64,000 bases of DNA from Amycolatopsis bullii (GCF_014654205.1 NZ_BNAW01000011.1:62001-126000), one strand, 5' to 3'; numbered from the stretch's first letter, positions 26,430 to 34,662 are shown. Made by a program: numbers and translations. The notes: generated by a model not told the origin, from the letters alone.

Positions 26430-26721
26430 TTGCCTCGTCCTTTCCACGGCTCGGGATGGGGTGTTCCAGCGGGTCTCCGCGGTGTGCGGAGACCGAAGCG
26501 AGGGCGTCCGCCCAGCCGGCGATCGTGCGGCGGCGCGCGTCGGTCAGTGCCTCGTCCGGCAGCTCGAGCCCGGTCTCGTTGGCCACCAGCACGGCCAGCT
26601 TGATCCAGTCCAGCGAGCCGAGCCCGAGTTCGGCCAGGTCCTGGTGCCGGGCGGCGTCGTCGATCGCCGGGTGTCCGCCACCGGCGTCCGCGGTGACCTT
26701 GACGAGCAGGCCGGCGATCAC
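26419..26721 (-). CDS. Acyl carrier protein
   Basis: 100 aa from a GTG at 26721 that overlaps the stop of the AMP-ligase gene as GTGA. The phosphopantetheine site is the Ser in LAELGLGSLDWIKL, about residue 37. Family-typical segments are VIAGLLVKVTAD (helix 1), NETGLELPDEALTD and RRTIAGWADAL. A longer frame upstream (to 26844) would overlap the ligase by 127 nt and is rejected. It sits between the ligase that probably charges it and the oxygenase. The FkbH-like protein of the same operon suggests a glyceryl unit as an alternative cargo. Confidence 0.88.
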   Translation of the reverse strand: MIAGLLVKVTADAGGGHPAIDDAARHQDLAELGLGSLDWIKLAVLVANETGLELPDEALTDARRRTIAGWADALASVSAHRGDPLEHPIPSRGKDEANAG

Positions 26722-28001
26722 CGCGCCGTACTCGCGTTCCCGGGTGCTTCGCTCGCGCTTGTCGATGATTCCTCCTTGCGTATCAAGCCGATCAGGGCGT
26801 CCCGATCGACCTTGCCGACCGCGTTCCGCGGCACCCGGCCGCATTGCGTGATCCTCGGCCGGGGTACACCGGGCCGAAGGCCGGCCAGGTAGGCCCGCAC
26901 CGAACGCTCGTCGAGCCGTTCCCCCGCTTCGACGACCGCGTGGAAGTCCTGCACCTCGGGGGTTTTCTCGCGGTTCACCACGATCAGGTGCACGTCGGTG
27001 ACGCCGGACAGTGCGCGCAGGCCCGGCACGACGTCGTCCTCGTCGACGTACCGGCCGTTCACCCGCAGCGCCGGCCGGATGCGGCCGACGTAGTGGCAGC
27101 AGCCGTCGATGTCGCGTTCGACGACGTCGCCGGTGTGCCAGACGTCCGCCGGGCCCTGGCCGAGCACGCCTTCGACCGGCACCGCGAACTCCAGCACGAG
27201 CTCGCCGCGGCCACCCGGGGCCGGGCTCCGCACGCCGATCCCGGCGATCGGCCGCCCGATGCCCCGGGCGCCGAGGAACGTCCCGCCGGTTTCCGTCGAG
27301 CCGTAACCGCGGTCCAGCGGACGGCGGAACCGCGCCAGGAACGCGGTGTCCAGGTCGTCCGGCACGCTTCCGGCACCGACCAGCGCGGCTCGCACGGTCC
27401 GGTCACCCGCCGGTTTCACCTGCACCAGCAGCCGGGCGATCGGCGCGGTCAACGCGACCACCGACACCGCGCCGGAGTCCATCAGCGCCGCCACCCTGGG
27501 CAGGCCGGTCGGCCGCGTCGTGACGACGTCGCAGCCCGCCAGGAGCGCGCTGATCGTCACGCCGAGCCCGTAGGAGTGGGTGACCGGTACCGGCACCGCC
27601 ACGCGATCCTCGGGCGTCAGCCCGAGGTAGTCCCGGTAGCCCTCGGCCTCCACCCGCACGCCGGCCACCCCGCGCCGCGCGACCTTCGGCTCCCCGGTGC
27701 TCCCCGAGGTCGGCATCAGCAGCGCGGTCCGCTCCAGCCCGGTGCCGCCGGGCGGCAGGTTCCTGCGGCGCGGCGTGACGAACGGGACGGCGTCGAGGGA
27801 CCAGGCCGCCAAGAGGCCGACGATCAGCTCGGGAGCTTCCGGGTCCGTCAAGGTGACGACGCTGCCCGCCCGGACGCCGGCGTTCCGGAGGTCTTCCCGG
27901 GTCGCCTCGACGAGTTCACCGTGGTCTCCGAGCGTCCGCCCGTCGATCCGGGCTTCGCCGGTCATGAGGTCTTCCGCCAGCCGGCGGCGGCCGGAGCTCA
28001 T
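26718..28001 (-). CDS. AMP-dependent acyl synthetase/ligase (ANL family), short form
   Basis: 427 aa, shorter than the usual 500-550. The adenylation motifs are present: A3 PTSGSTGEPKVA (~94), A5 GYGSTETGG, A7 WHTGDVVERD, A8-like VGRIRPALRVNGRYVDEDDV and A10 NAVGKVDRD with the catalytic Lys. It activates a carboxylic acid as acyl-AMP and most likely passes it to the carrier protein encoded next. The ATG overlaps the hydrolase stop as ATGA and the stop overlaps the carrier gene as GTGA. Confidence 0.88.
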   Translation of the reverse strand: MSSGRRRLAEDLMTGEARIDGRTLGDHGELVEATREDLRNAGVRAGSVVTLTDPEAPELIVGLLAAWSLDAVPFVTPRRRNLPPGGTGLERTALLMPTSGSTGEPKVARRGVAGVRVEAEGYRDYLGLTPEDRVAVPVPVTHSYGLGVTISALLAGCDVVTTRPTGLPRVAALMDSGAVSVVALTAPIARLLVQVKPAGDRTVRAALVGAGSVPDDLDTAFLARFRRPLDRGYGSTETGGTFLGARGIGRPIAGIGVRSPAPGGRGELVLEFAVPVEGVLGQGPADVWHTGDVVERDIDGCCHYVGRIRPALRVNGRYVDEDDVVPGLRALSGVTDVHLIVVNREKTPEVQDFHAVVEAGERLDERSVRAYLAGLRPGVPRPRITQCGRVPRNAVGKVDRDALIGLIRKEESSTSASEAPGNASTAR

Positions 28002-29269
28002 CGGGCCTCCCCCGCGTACCGGGCGTGTTCCGGCCGGCCCGGGGCCTCCGGGTCGGCGACGTCCGGCACCGGCAGTTCCTCGACCTGCTCGTCCAGCAGG
28101 GCCGGATCGGCGGTGTCGTGGTAGGACCGGACCAGCCGGGCCGGGTCCGGCCGGAAGTCGACGACGTGCCGGGTGCCGTTGACCTCCACGTCGATGCGGC
28201 CCGGCTCGAACAGGTCACTGCGGAGGTGCAGGTTCACCTGCCTGGCACCCGAGACACGGACGCTGATCGCACTGGCGGACAGCCGGACCGCACGGACCTC
28301 CGCGACGGCGTGCGGCGTCAGCCGGTCGACCCCGGCCCAGTGGGCCCGGCCGTGCCGGGCCTCGAGCGCCCGGTGCGTGATCGCCGACACCGGCAGGCGG
28401 CGGCGACATCCGTCCAGAAAGGACACCAGGGCCCGGAAGAGCGGTGCGTCTTCGTGCTCGATCCCGAGCGTGCCCAGACCGTGCCCGCCGCCGGCGACCT
28501 CGACGTACTGCAGCGCTTCGTGGTCCAGGCTCCGGAGGTGGCCGACGGATTCCCGGTCGAACCTCGGGGAGATCCGCGTGTCGGCGGCGCCGTGCACCAC
28601 GAACGCCGGCACCGGCAGGAGGTTGCGCAGCAACGCCCGCTTCCGGTGGTCCGTGCCGAAGGCCTCCCACAGCGACAGCGCGCCGTTGACCGGTACGACC
28701 GCGCAGAAGCGGTCCCAGTACCGCATCCCCAGGTTCCAGGCCGCCAGCCCGCCCATCGAGGTGCCGAGCAGGACGCAGCGATCCGGGTGCACGTCGAGGG
28801 TGGTCCTGGCCCACCGCAGCGCGGCGAGCGGAAAGCCCGGCCCGGCGAGGTCCCAGGCCGGTGCGTCGAACCGGCTGCCGAACAGCCCGGCGAGATCCAG
28901 GCGGTTCGACCGGTCCGGCACCGGCTGGGCGGTCGGGCACAGGATCGCCATGTTCAGCCGGCCGGCGAACGCCTTGAAGCGCGGCAGCAGTTCCGGGCCG
29001 CTGCCGCCGACGCCGTGCAGGACGACCAGGGCGCCCGCCTGGCCGCCGTCCAGCCCTGGCGGGGTGTACACGGCCATTTCGGTCGTCCGGCCGTCGGCGT
29101 CGGTCAGGACGACTTCGCGGGTCCCGGGTGCCGGCCGCGGAGACCGATCGCGGCCGGCGAGGAGGCGTCGCACCGCCGTGACGTCCATCCGGCCGAAGCG
29201 GGCCGCGGCCTCGGCCGGGTCCTCGGCGCACAGGGTCCGTGCCTCGTGGGGCCGCAGCTCAGCCGGCAT
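27998..29269 (-). CDS. Alpha/beta hydrolase (PHB depolymerase/prolyl oligopeptidase-like)
   Basis: 423 aa from the ATG at 29269. After an N-terminal helical stretch comes the alpha/beta fold: LVVLHGVGGSG (oxyanion loop), nucleophile elbow LLGTSMGGLAAWN, VHGAADTRISP with the acid, and EVAGGGHGL with the catalytic His. A ~110-residue C-terminal beta domain (SASAISVRVSGARQVNLHL) follows. Possible roles are acyl hydrolysis or leader-peptide cleavage. Its start overlaps the GNAT gene by 11 nt. Confidence 0.83.
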   Translation of the reverse strand: MPAELRPHEARTLCAEDPAEAAARFGRMDVTAVRRLLAGRDRSPRPAPGTREVVLTDADGRTTEMAVYTPPGLDGGQAGALVVLHGVGGSGPELLPRFKAFAGRLNMAILCPTAQPVPDRSNRLDLAGLFGSRFDAPAWDLAGPGFPLAALRWARTTLDVHPDRCVLLGTSMGGLAAWNLGMRYWDRFCAVVPVNGALSLWEAFGTDHRKRALLRNLLPVPAFVVHGAADTRISPRFDRESVGHLRSLDHEALQYVEVAGGGHGLGTLGIEHEDAPLFRALVSFLDGCRRRLPVSAITHRALEARHGRAHWAGVDRLTPHAVAEVRAVRLSASAISVRVSGARQVNLHLRSDLFEPGRIDVEVNGTRHVVDFRPDPARLVRSYHDTADPALLDEQVEELPVPDVADPEAPGRPEHARYAGEAR

Positions 29270-30062
29270 GGCGCTGCCCGGAGCCGTCGAAGAGCCGCAC
29301 CCCGAACCGGGTCGGCAGCCGGTTGTACCGGCGGGCGCGGGCCCCGGCCAGCTGCAGCGCACCGACGATGTCGGACGCCACCGCCGGGAACATCACTTCA
29401 CCGGCTCCGGTCGCCCTGGCCACCGGGCCGACGGCCTCGACCAGGGCGGCAAGCTGGTGGCGATCGGTCCCGAAGCTCGCACTCACCATGAGCCGGCTCC
29501 CGTCCAGCATCCAGTGGAACGTCCGCCCGCCCGCCGTGCCGAACAGGTCGACGACCGGTGTCAGGGGACGGCCCGATTCCGGGTGCCGGGGTGCCTCGAG
29601 CTCCCCGTGGAACCGCGCCGGAGCGGGGGCCGGTGCGGAGTCGCCGTCCGGCTCCAGGCCGAGCGCGACCCGGTAGATCGACGGCGGCCGGGGGCGGATG
29701 CGGACCAGCTCGGCGATCCAGTGCTCGGGCATCCCGAAGTCGAACCACGCCGCGATGCCGGCGAGGCCCGCCTGCCCGGCGGCGTCACGCAGGGCGAACG
29801 CCAGCCGTACCGCAGCACCCGAACCCCGCACCGCTTCGCTGACGTAGACGCCTTTCAGGAACAGGAACGGCCCCCAGCGCAGGCTCCGGTGCACCGCGCA
29901 CAGCTCGCCGCCGGCGTCGGCGAGACCGACCCACCGGCAGTCCGGAGCGCCCAGTTCGCGCTCGAGCTGCGCCGGCGTCAGTCCCATCCCGCCACCCAGC
30001 CGGTGGACCTCCGGGCCGTCGGCCGGGCCCAGCACGCGCACCACACCATCGCCGTCAGACAC
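29259..30062 (-). CDS. GNAT-family acyltransferase
   Basis: 267 aa, GTG start at 30062 overlapping the radical SAM gene by 8 nt. The GNAT core shows GPFLFLKGVYVSEAVRGSGAAVRLAFAL, where VRGSGAA is the acyl-CoA/pantetheine loop. The C-terminal ~120 residues form a second domain (MLDGSRLMVSASFG). With a carrier protein and an AMP-ligase in the same operon, it is a good candidate for moving an acyl group from carrier protein to the peptide; that is inference. Confidence 0.75.
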   Translation of the reverse strand: MSDGDGVVRVLGPADGPEVHRLGGGMGLTPAQLERELGAPDCRWVGLADAGGELCAVHRSLRWGPFLFLKGVYVSEAVRGSGAAVRLAFALRDAAGQAGLAGIAAWFDFGMPEHWIAELVRIRPRPPSIYRVALGLEPDGDSAPAPAPARFHGELEAPRHPESGRPLTPVVDLFGTAGGRTFHWMLDGSRLMVSASFGTDRHQLAALVEAVGPVARATGAGEVMFPAVASDIVGALQLAGARARRYNRLPTRFGVRLFDGSGQRHAG

Positions 30063-31443
30063 AGCGCGATCCCCGGCCGCTGCGGGTTTCCACCAGGGGC
30101 AGGCTGCGCCGCGTGATCGCGACGGCGGCCGGGTCGAAGGCCGCCTGGTCGAGCGGGATCTTGTGCATCGTCCGGCTGGCCGTGCGGCCGCCGATCAGGT
30201 TCAGCATCCGGGCCGTGACGAGGAACCGGCTGTCCAGCTCGCTGATGATCCAGGAGAAGATCTCCGGGTCCAGCGGGTAGAACGTGGGGTCGAGGATCTC
30301 GTCGGGGCTCAGGCCGACCTGCCGGGCCATCGCGGTCTCGGGCAGGATCCGGTAGCCGACGTTCAAGGTCAGTTCGTCGGACTCCAGGTGCTCGTTGAGG
30401 TACCGGGCCGTGTTGCGCACGCTCTCCCGGTTCTCCCCCGGGCCGCCGAGCACGACACTGACCTTGAACTTCATCTTGCGCCGCCGGCACCGCTCGATGA
30501 ACCGGGTGACGTGCCGGGTGTCGAAGCTCTTGCCCAGCAGGCGCATCACGCGGTCGTCCAGGCTGTCCGGCGACACGATCACCGGGCCGGCGTTGCTGAC
30601 CGAGACGAGGTCGGCGAACTCGTCGTCGAACGGCTTCGGGGTGAAGTACGCCGACCAGGTCAGCCCGGGCAGGTCCGCGCCGATCACCGTCCGGACGACG
30701 TCCTTGGCGAACCGGAGTTCGCTGTTGAAGATGCCGTCGGTGAAGAACACGTCCCGGATTCCGTTTTCGTGGGCCTTCCGAAGCTCCGCCGCGATCGACT
30801 CCATCGGCTTCAGATCTCCCGCGTTCTCCCCGCTGACGTAGGCGTACGGGCAGTAGACGCACCCCTGGTAGCAGGTCTTCCGCTTGGTCTCCAGGCCGAT
30901 GGACCCGTTGCGGGCGGCGTAGGCCCGCATCAACCGGACCGGGTGTTCGAGCGTGTCGCGGACGAACCCCGGGTAGCGGCCGCCCGAGATCGTGCTCCCG
31001 GAGCCGGTGTACCGGTGCGGATCCGCGACGATGTCCAGCATGACGCTCTCGCCGGGCCCGACGACGCCGACGTCGAAGCCCAGCCGGCTGGTGAGCTGGG
31101 GCGCGAACAGGCTGTAGCCCGGCCCGCCGCCGACCAGCAGGGGGCGGTCGGAGCCGAGCACCTCACGCACTTCCCCCAGGAAGGCCTCGTAGTGCGCCAC
31201 GTGCCCGTCGCAGGACAGGTCGATGGGGTCGATGTTCCGGATCGTGAAGCCGATGACGTCCCACGGCCCTTTGACCCACGAGAGGTGTTCGCGTGCCGGT
31301 GGGTCTTCGACGAAGTCGACCAGCCGGGTCCGGTGACCTTCCCGGTCCAGCGCATCCTGGATGCACCGCAGCCCGATCGGGAAGATCGGGTCGTTCCCGG
31401 GCATGGGAAGACTGCCGAGATTGACGAGCAGAACGTTGGCCAT
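30055..31443 (-). CDS. B12-binding-type radical SAM enzyme
   Basis: 462 aa. The N-terminal cobalamin-binding-like Rossmann region is VLLVNLGSLP...FPIGLRCIQDALDREGHRTRLVDF, with VGGGPGYSLF and VGPGES. The radical SAM cluster motif CYQGCVYC (CX3CX2C) is near residue 192, followed by FFTDGIFNS and VLGGPGENRESV. Class B radical SAM enzymes methylate or rearrange unreactive carbons, often in peptides. It is the first enzyme gene after the precursor, with ribosome site GAAGGAATCCC before its ATG. It is the leading candidate for acting on the precursor core. Confidence 0.88.
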   Translation of the reverse strand: MANVLLVNLGSLPMPGNDPIFPIGLRCIQDALDREGHRTRLVDFVEDPPAREHLSWVKGPWDVIGFTIRNIDPIDLSCDGHVAHYEAFLGEVREVLGSDRPLLVGGGPGYSLFAPQLTSRLGFDVGVVGPGESVMLDIVADPHRYTGSGSTISGGRYPGFVRDTLEHPVRLMRAYAARNGSIGLETKRKTCYQGCVYCPYAYVSGENAGDLKPMESIAAELRKAHENGIRDVFFTDGIFNSELRFAKDVVRTVIGADLPGLTWSAYFTPKPFDDEFADLVSVSNAGPVIVSPDSLDDRVMRLLGKSFDTRHVTRFIERCRRRKMKFKVSVVLGGPGENRESVRNTARYLNEHLESDELTLNVGYRILPETAMARQVGLSPDEILDPTFYPLDPEIFSWIISELDSRFLVTARMLNLIGGRTASRTMHKIPLDQAAFDPAAVAITRRSLPLVETRSGRGSRCV

Positions 31444-31488
31444 GGGATTCCTTCGGCTTCGGCCCGGTCGTGCCGGATTCGCGCGGCA

Positions 31489-31537
31489 TTCCTCGCCGTG
31501 TCGGCGAATGCGGGGAAGAGAAAAACACGGCGAGGAA
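31489..31537 (-). promoter_or_regulatory. Hairpin between precursor and enzyme genes (attenuator-like)
   Basis: A perfect 12-bp inverted repeat (31489-31500 with 31526-31537, 25-nt loop) lies in the 153-nt gap between the precursor stop and the radical SAM start. In RiPP operons such hairpins limit read-through or protect precursor mRNA, giving more precursor than enzyme. On the minus strand the T-run lies inside the loop, so it is not a classical terminator. Confidence 0.55.
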
Positions 31538-31596
31538 CGCCAGGCGACCTACCCGGCCCGCGGATCAATGCTGTCCGCGGCGCCGGAAAACCTCGA

Positions 31597-31884
31597 TCAG
31601 GTGTCGCAGGACGGCATCGTGATCGAGTAGAGGAAATTGCCGTCCACGAGGTTGAACAGCGCCTCGCAGGCGGCGTCGAACCGCTGGGGATCCGTCTGCA
31701 TCATGAAGTCGATCTCTTCCTTGTCGAAGGAGAGACCGGCCTCTTCCAGCGTCTCACGCGGGGAAGTCGCCAGGTTTTTCGCGAACTCCTCGTCGTAGCT
31801 GAGCCGCCCGATGAGCGCGTCGATGGTCACGACCGCCCTTCCGGATCCCACGGAGCTGCGCGAAATTTCCAGTGCTTCGGTCAC
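31597..31884 (-). CDS. RiPP precursor peptide, Os1348/NHLP-like leader
   Basis: 95 aa, GTG start with an excellent ribosome site (AGAGGAGG, 7 nt before it). The leader part TIDALIGRLSYDEEFAKNL...PRETLEEAGLSFDKEEIDF has the pattern of Os1348/NHLP and Nif11-related leaders, which derive from nitrile hydratase alpha-like helices. The C-terminal ~20 residues (FNLVDGNFLYSITMPSCDT) would be the core, with Ser, Thr, Tyr, Met and one Cys; an earlier Cys lies at the leader end (AACEALF). No GG cleavage site is seen. It is first in a minus-strand operon of tailoring enzymes and has its own promoter. Confidence 0.82.
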   Translation of the reverse strand: MTEALEISRSSVGSGRAVVTIDALIGRLSYDEEFAKNLATSPRETLEEAGLSFDKEEIDFMMQTDPQRFDAACEALFNLVDGNFLYSITMPSCDT

Positions 31885-31922
31885 GCTGAAACCTCCTCTG
31901 ATTTACCGGTGATTGCGTGATT

Positions 31923-31952
31923 ATCTTACTTTCGGCCGGAGCGGACCGTCAA
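31923..31952 (-). promoter_or_regulatory. Promoter of the precursor operon
   Basis: On the minus strand TTGACG (31947-31952) and TAAGAT (31923-31928) are 18 nt apart, close to the sigma-70 consensus. The expected start of transcription (~31916) is about 30 nt before the GTG. The -35 box overlaps the stop codon of the upstream M24 peptidase gene. Confidence 0.7.
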
Positions 31953-33457
31953 TTTCCCCGGCGCCGCGAACGCACCCAATTTTCGACTTCTCCGGCACCG
32001 CACGGAAGCGCGGCCGTCAGATTTTCGCTGCCTTCTTCGGTGACCAGGACGTCGTCCTCGATCCGGACACCGATACCGCGGTATTCCGCCGGGACGGTCA
32101 AGTCGCCGGGCTGGAAGTACAGCCCGGGTTCGACGGTGAGCACCATTCCCGGTTCGAGCACCCCGTCGACGTAATCCGCGCGCGGGGCACCCGAGCAGTC
32201 GTGGACGTCGAGGCCGAGCATGTGCCCGGCGCCGTGCAGCGTGTACCGGCGGCTCAGGCCCCGTTCGAGAACGCGGTCGACCGGTCCGTCGAGCAGGCCC
32301 CACGCCACGAGCCGCTCGGCGAGGGTGCGCTCGGCGGCCTCGTGGTAGGCGCGGAACCGGGCGCCCGGTTCGACGGCCGCGATCGCGGCCTCCAGCGCGT
32401 CGTGGACCGCGTTGTAGACCTTCCGCTGGATCGCGGTGAACGTGCCCGAGATCGGGAAGGTCCGCGTGACGTCCGCGGTGTAGAAGGTGTCGGTCTCCAC
32501 ACCGGCGTCCAGGAGCAGCAGCTCGCCGGGTCGCAGCGGCCCGTCGTTGCGCACCCAGTGCAGGGAACACGCGTGCGCACCCGCCGCGCAGACGGAGCTG
32601 TAGCCGACGTCGTTCCCGTCCGCGCGGGCGCGGCGCCAGAACGTGCCCTCCACCCACCGCTCGCCGACCGCGATCGCCTGGTCCAGCTCGGCCACGACGT
32701 CGTCGAAACCACGCATGGTCGACGCGCACGCCCGGCGCACCTGCTCGATCTCCCACGCGTCCTTCACCAGCCGGGCCCCGGCGAGGTGCGCCTTCAGCTC
32801 GCGGTCGCGCGCCTCGGCCGCGGTCGGTTCGCCGCCCTCGCGGGCTGCGAGCCGGTCCGGTTCGAGCTCGGCCAGCAGTGCGTCGGGCACGACGTCGTGC
32901 CCGCGCAGCATCCGGCTCGGCACTTCCGGGCGGGCCGCCACGGCTTCCCGCAGATCGGCGGCGAGCCGGCCGATGTCCCCGGTCGCGACGCCGAGTTCGC
33001 CCGCGGCTTCCGCCAGTGAGCGGCGCCGGCCGCCCTCCAGCTCACCGTGGCCCGGCGCCCAGAACTCCCGGCTGTCCGGGCTCGTGCCCGGCTGCAGGTA
33101 GAGCCGCTCGTCGTGGCCACCGGCCGGGGTCGGCTCGAGGACCAGCACCGCGCCTTCGGTCCGGTCGCCGGTGAGGTAGACGTACTCACTCGACGGCCGG
33201 AAGCCGAACTTGACGTCGTTCACCCGGGTTTTGGCCGTTCCGGCCGGGATGACCAGCCGCTCGCCGGGGAAGGCCGCGGACAGCGCCTGCCGTCGTTTCG
33301 CCGTGCAAGCTGACTGCTCGATCGGCACCGGCGTGCGCTCGGACCGCTCGGCCCAGCCCGAACGCAAAAAGGTCAGCAATTCTTCGGAATAGCGCTGCGG
33401 AGCGGCGGTTCGCTGCCGTTCGCCCACGCTGGACTTGCCGTTGTCGATCACGTGCAT
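31949..33457 (-). CDS. M24B Xaa-Pro aminopeptidase (aminopeptidase P)
   Basis: 502 aa from the ATG at 33457. The N-terminal AMP_N domain has RRQALSAAFPGERLVIPAG and FGFRPSSEYVYLTGD. The pita-bread domain keeps all metal ligands: two Asp in LLDAGVETDTFYTADVTRTFP, His in GAGHMLGLDVHD, Glu in MVLTVEPGLYF and Glu in VRIEDDVLVTE. It removes an N-terminal residue ahead of proline. In-frame starts up to 33565 would overlap the StrR-like gene and are less likely. It may trim the product or be a resistance/housekeeping passenger. Confidence 0.9.
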   Translation of the reverse strand: MHVIDNGKSSVGERQRTAAPQRYSEELLTFLRSGWAERSERTPVPIEQSACTAKRRQALSAAFPGERLVIPAGTAKTRVNDVKFGFRPSSEYVYLTGDRTEGAVLVLEPTPAGGHDERLYLQPGTSPDSREFWAPGHGELEGGRRRSLAEAAGELGVATGDIGRLAADLREAVAARPEVPSRMLRGHDVVPDALLAELEPDRLAAREGGEPTAAEARDRELKAHLAGARLVKDAWEIEQVRRACASTMRGFDDVVAELDQAIAVGERWVEGTFWRRARADGNDVGYSSVCAAGAHACSLHWVRNDGPLRPGELLLLDAGVETDTFYTADVTRTFPISGTFTAIQRKVYNAVHDALEAAIAAVEPGARFRAYHEAAERTLAERLVAWGLLDGPVDRVLERGLSRRYTLHGAGHMLGLDVHDCSGAPRADYVDGVLEPGMVLTVEPGLYFQPGDLTVPAEYRGIGVRIEDDVLVTEEGSENLTAALPCGAGEVENWVRSRRRGN

Positions 33458-33492
33458 TCCGTTCCGGTCGACGATGTTTCCCCAGCCACCAG

Positions 33493-34491
33493 TCAGCCCG
33501 ACGCGGCGCTTTCGTCGTCCCGTCGTTCGAGCCGCTCCGCGAAACCCCGCCACGCGGATGCGCATTCACGCGCCAGCCGGACGACCCTTTCCCGTTGGTG
33601 CAGGGGCACCCGGTGGACCATTTCGTCCCATTGGCCGTTGTCGATCGCGGCACACCCGATCAGCCGCAGCAGCACCCGCCCGGCTTCGCTGAACCGCAGG
33701 GAGGGATCGCTGGCGAGCAGCGCGACGAATTCGGCGGCGTTGGCGTCGCGAACACTGTCCTTGCCGGGGCCGGCGACCGGGCGCGGTCCGGCGACCGCCG
33801 ACGCGGCCGCGACGTCCCGGCTGCGCTGCCGTGGCGTCACCGGTGACTCGCCACGGGCGAGCCTGGCCCGCACGTCCTTCGCCGTCGACGGCGAAATGTG
33901 CGCCACCTTGGCGATCGAGCGCAACGACGCCTCCGGGTTGGCGGCCATCAGGTCGGCGGCCCGCCGGCGCGCCTCGGCGCCGTCGACCGGCCGGATCCGG
34001 CCGTCGCGGCCCACCCGGACGTTCGACTGCCCGATCCGCTCAGTCGAACACGCGCGGATCGTCGCGACCGTGCCGGCCGCCAGGCCGGTGACCGCCGCGA
34101 TCCGCCGGTCGGACCACGTCGGGTGCGAGTCGACGATCCGGGCGGCCGCGATCTTGCGGTCGGCGGTCGACAGCGGCAGCCCGTGGGCGTGGTTGAGCTC
34201 GACGGCGAGGACGAAGGCATCGGCGTCCGCGCCGGTGAAGAACAGCACGTCGACGGTGTCGTCGCCGCGCAGCGCCGCCGCCCGCAGGCGGTGGATCCCG
34301 TCGATGACCGTCATCGTCGGCCGGTGGACGACGATCGGCGGCAGCGGCGTTTCCACCGCGGCGAGCATCCTGGTGTGGTCCACCTGTTCGCCGTGGACGC
34401 GCGGGGAATCCGCAGCGACCAGCCGGGCGATCGGCACCTTCACCGGCGACTCGGAAAGCCCGGCTCGTCCGGCGAGCAGGTCCGCCACCAT
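33493..34491 (-). CDS. StrR-like pathway-specific activator (ParB/Srx-fold N-terminus)
   Basis: 332 aa. The ParB-like N-terminus matches the StrR/NovG/Bbr group: VKVPIARLVAADSPRVHGEQVDHTRMLAAVE, LPPIVVHRPTMTVIDGIHRLRAAALRG, ELNHAHGLPLSTADR and HPTWSDRRIAAVTGLAAGTVATIR (HTH). A second HTH-like segment (SIAKVAHISPSTAKDVRARL) follows. Members activate streptomycin, novobiocin and glycopeptide clusters. A perfect StrR-type operator lies inside this gene (34021-34049). The ATG is preceded by GGGGAGGGG. It is 36 nt upstream of the M24 gene, so probably in the same transcript. Confidence 0.9.
   Translation of the reverse strand: MVADLLAGRAGLSESPVKVPIARLVAADSPRVHGEQVDHTRMLAAVETPLPPIVVHRPTMTVIDGIHRLRAAALRGDDTVDVLFFTGADADAFVLAVELNHAHGLPLSTADRKIAAARIVDSHPTWSDRRIAAVTGLAAGTVATIRACSTERIGQSNVRVGRDGRIRPVDGAEARRRAADLMAANPEASLRSIAKVAHISPSTAKDVRARLARGESPVTPRQRSRDVAAASAVAGPRPVAGPGKDSVRDANAAEFVALLASDPSLRFSEAGRVLLRLIGCAAIDNGQWDEMVHRVPLHQRERVVRLARECASAWRGFAERLERRDDESAASG
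34021..34049. promoter_or_regulatory. StrR-type operator (GTTCGACTG-N11-CAGTCGAAC)
   Basis: GTTCGACTG (34021-34029) and CAGTCGAAC (34041-34049) form a perfect inverted repeat with an 11-nt spacer. This is the recognition sequence established for StrR and its relatives (GTTCRACTG-N11-CRGTYGAAC). It sits inside the coding region of the StrR-like gene itself, about 440 nt from its start. Confidence 0.8.
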
Positions 34492-34527
34492 CCATCCCCT
34501 CCCCTGTGTCCCGGTGGGGAGCAGGCC

Positions 34528-34579
34528 AGGACGGCCGCCGCCGGTCGGCGTCGGGACGCTTCCGGGCGGCGGCCGTCCT
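34528..34579. terminator. Hairpin between GNAT and StrR-like genes
   Basis: A perfect 15-bp inverted repeat (34528-34542 with 34565-34579) lies 84 nt after the GNAT stop and 37 nt before the StrR-like start. It may end GNAT transcription or act as a leader structure for the regulator. A second, 8-bp inverted repeat GCAGACGT/ACGTCTGC lies at 34616-34645. No T-run follows either. Confidence 0.5.
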
Positions 34580-34662
34580 CCTCCCCCTTCGGACGCCGAA
34601 AGCCTCGCGCACGCGGCAGACGTTTCGCAGACGCGGGACGTCTGCGCAGGTCAGCCGTGGTT

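Noticed and set aside
26722..26844. Longer N-terminus of the carrier protein, or an ATC start after AAGGAGGAATC
   Set aside because: The GTGA overlap with the ligase stop gives a normal start and a family-typical N-terminus; the AAGGAGG is part of ligase codons.
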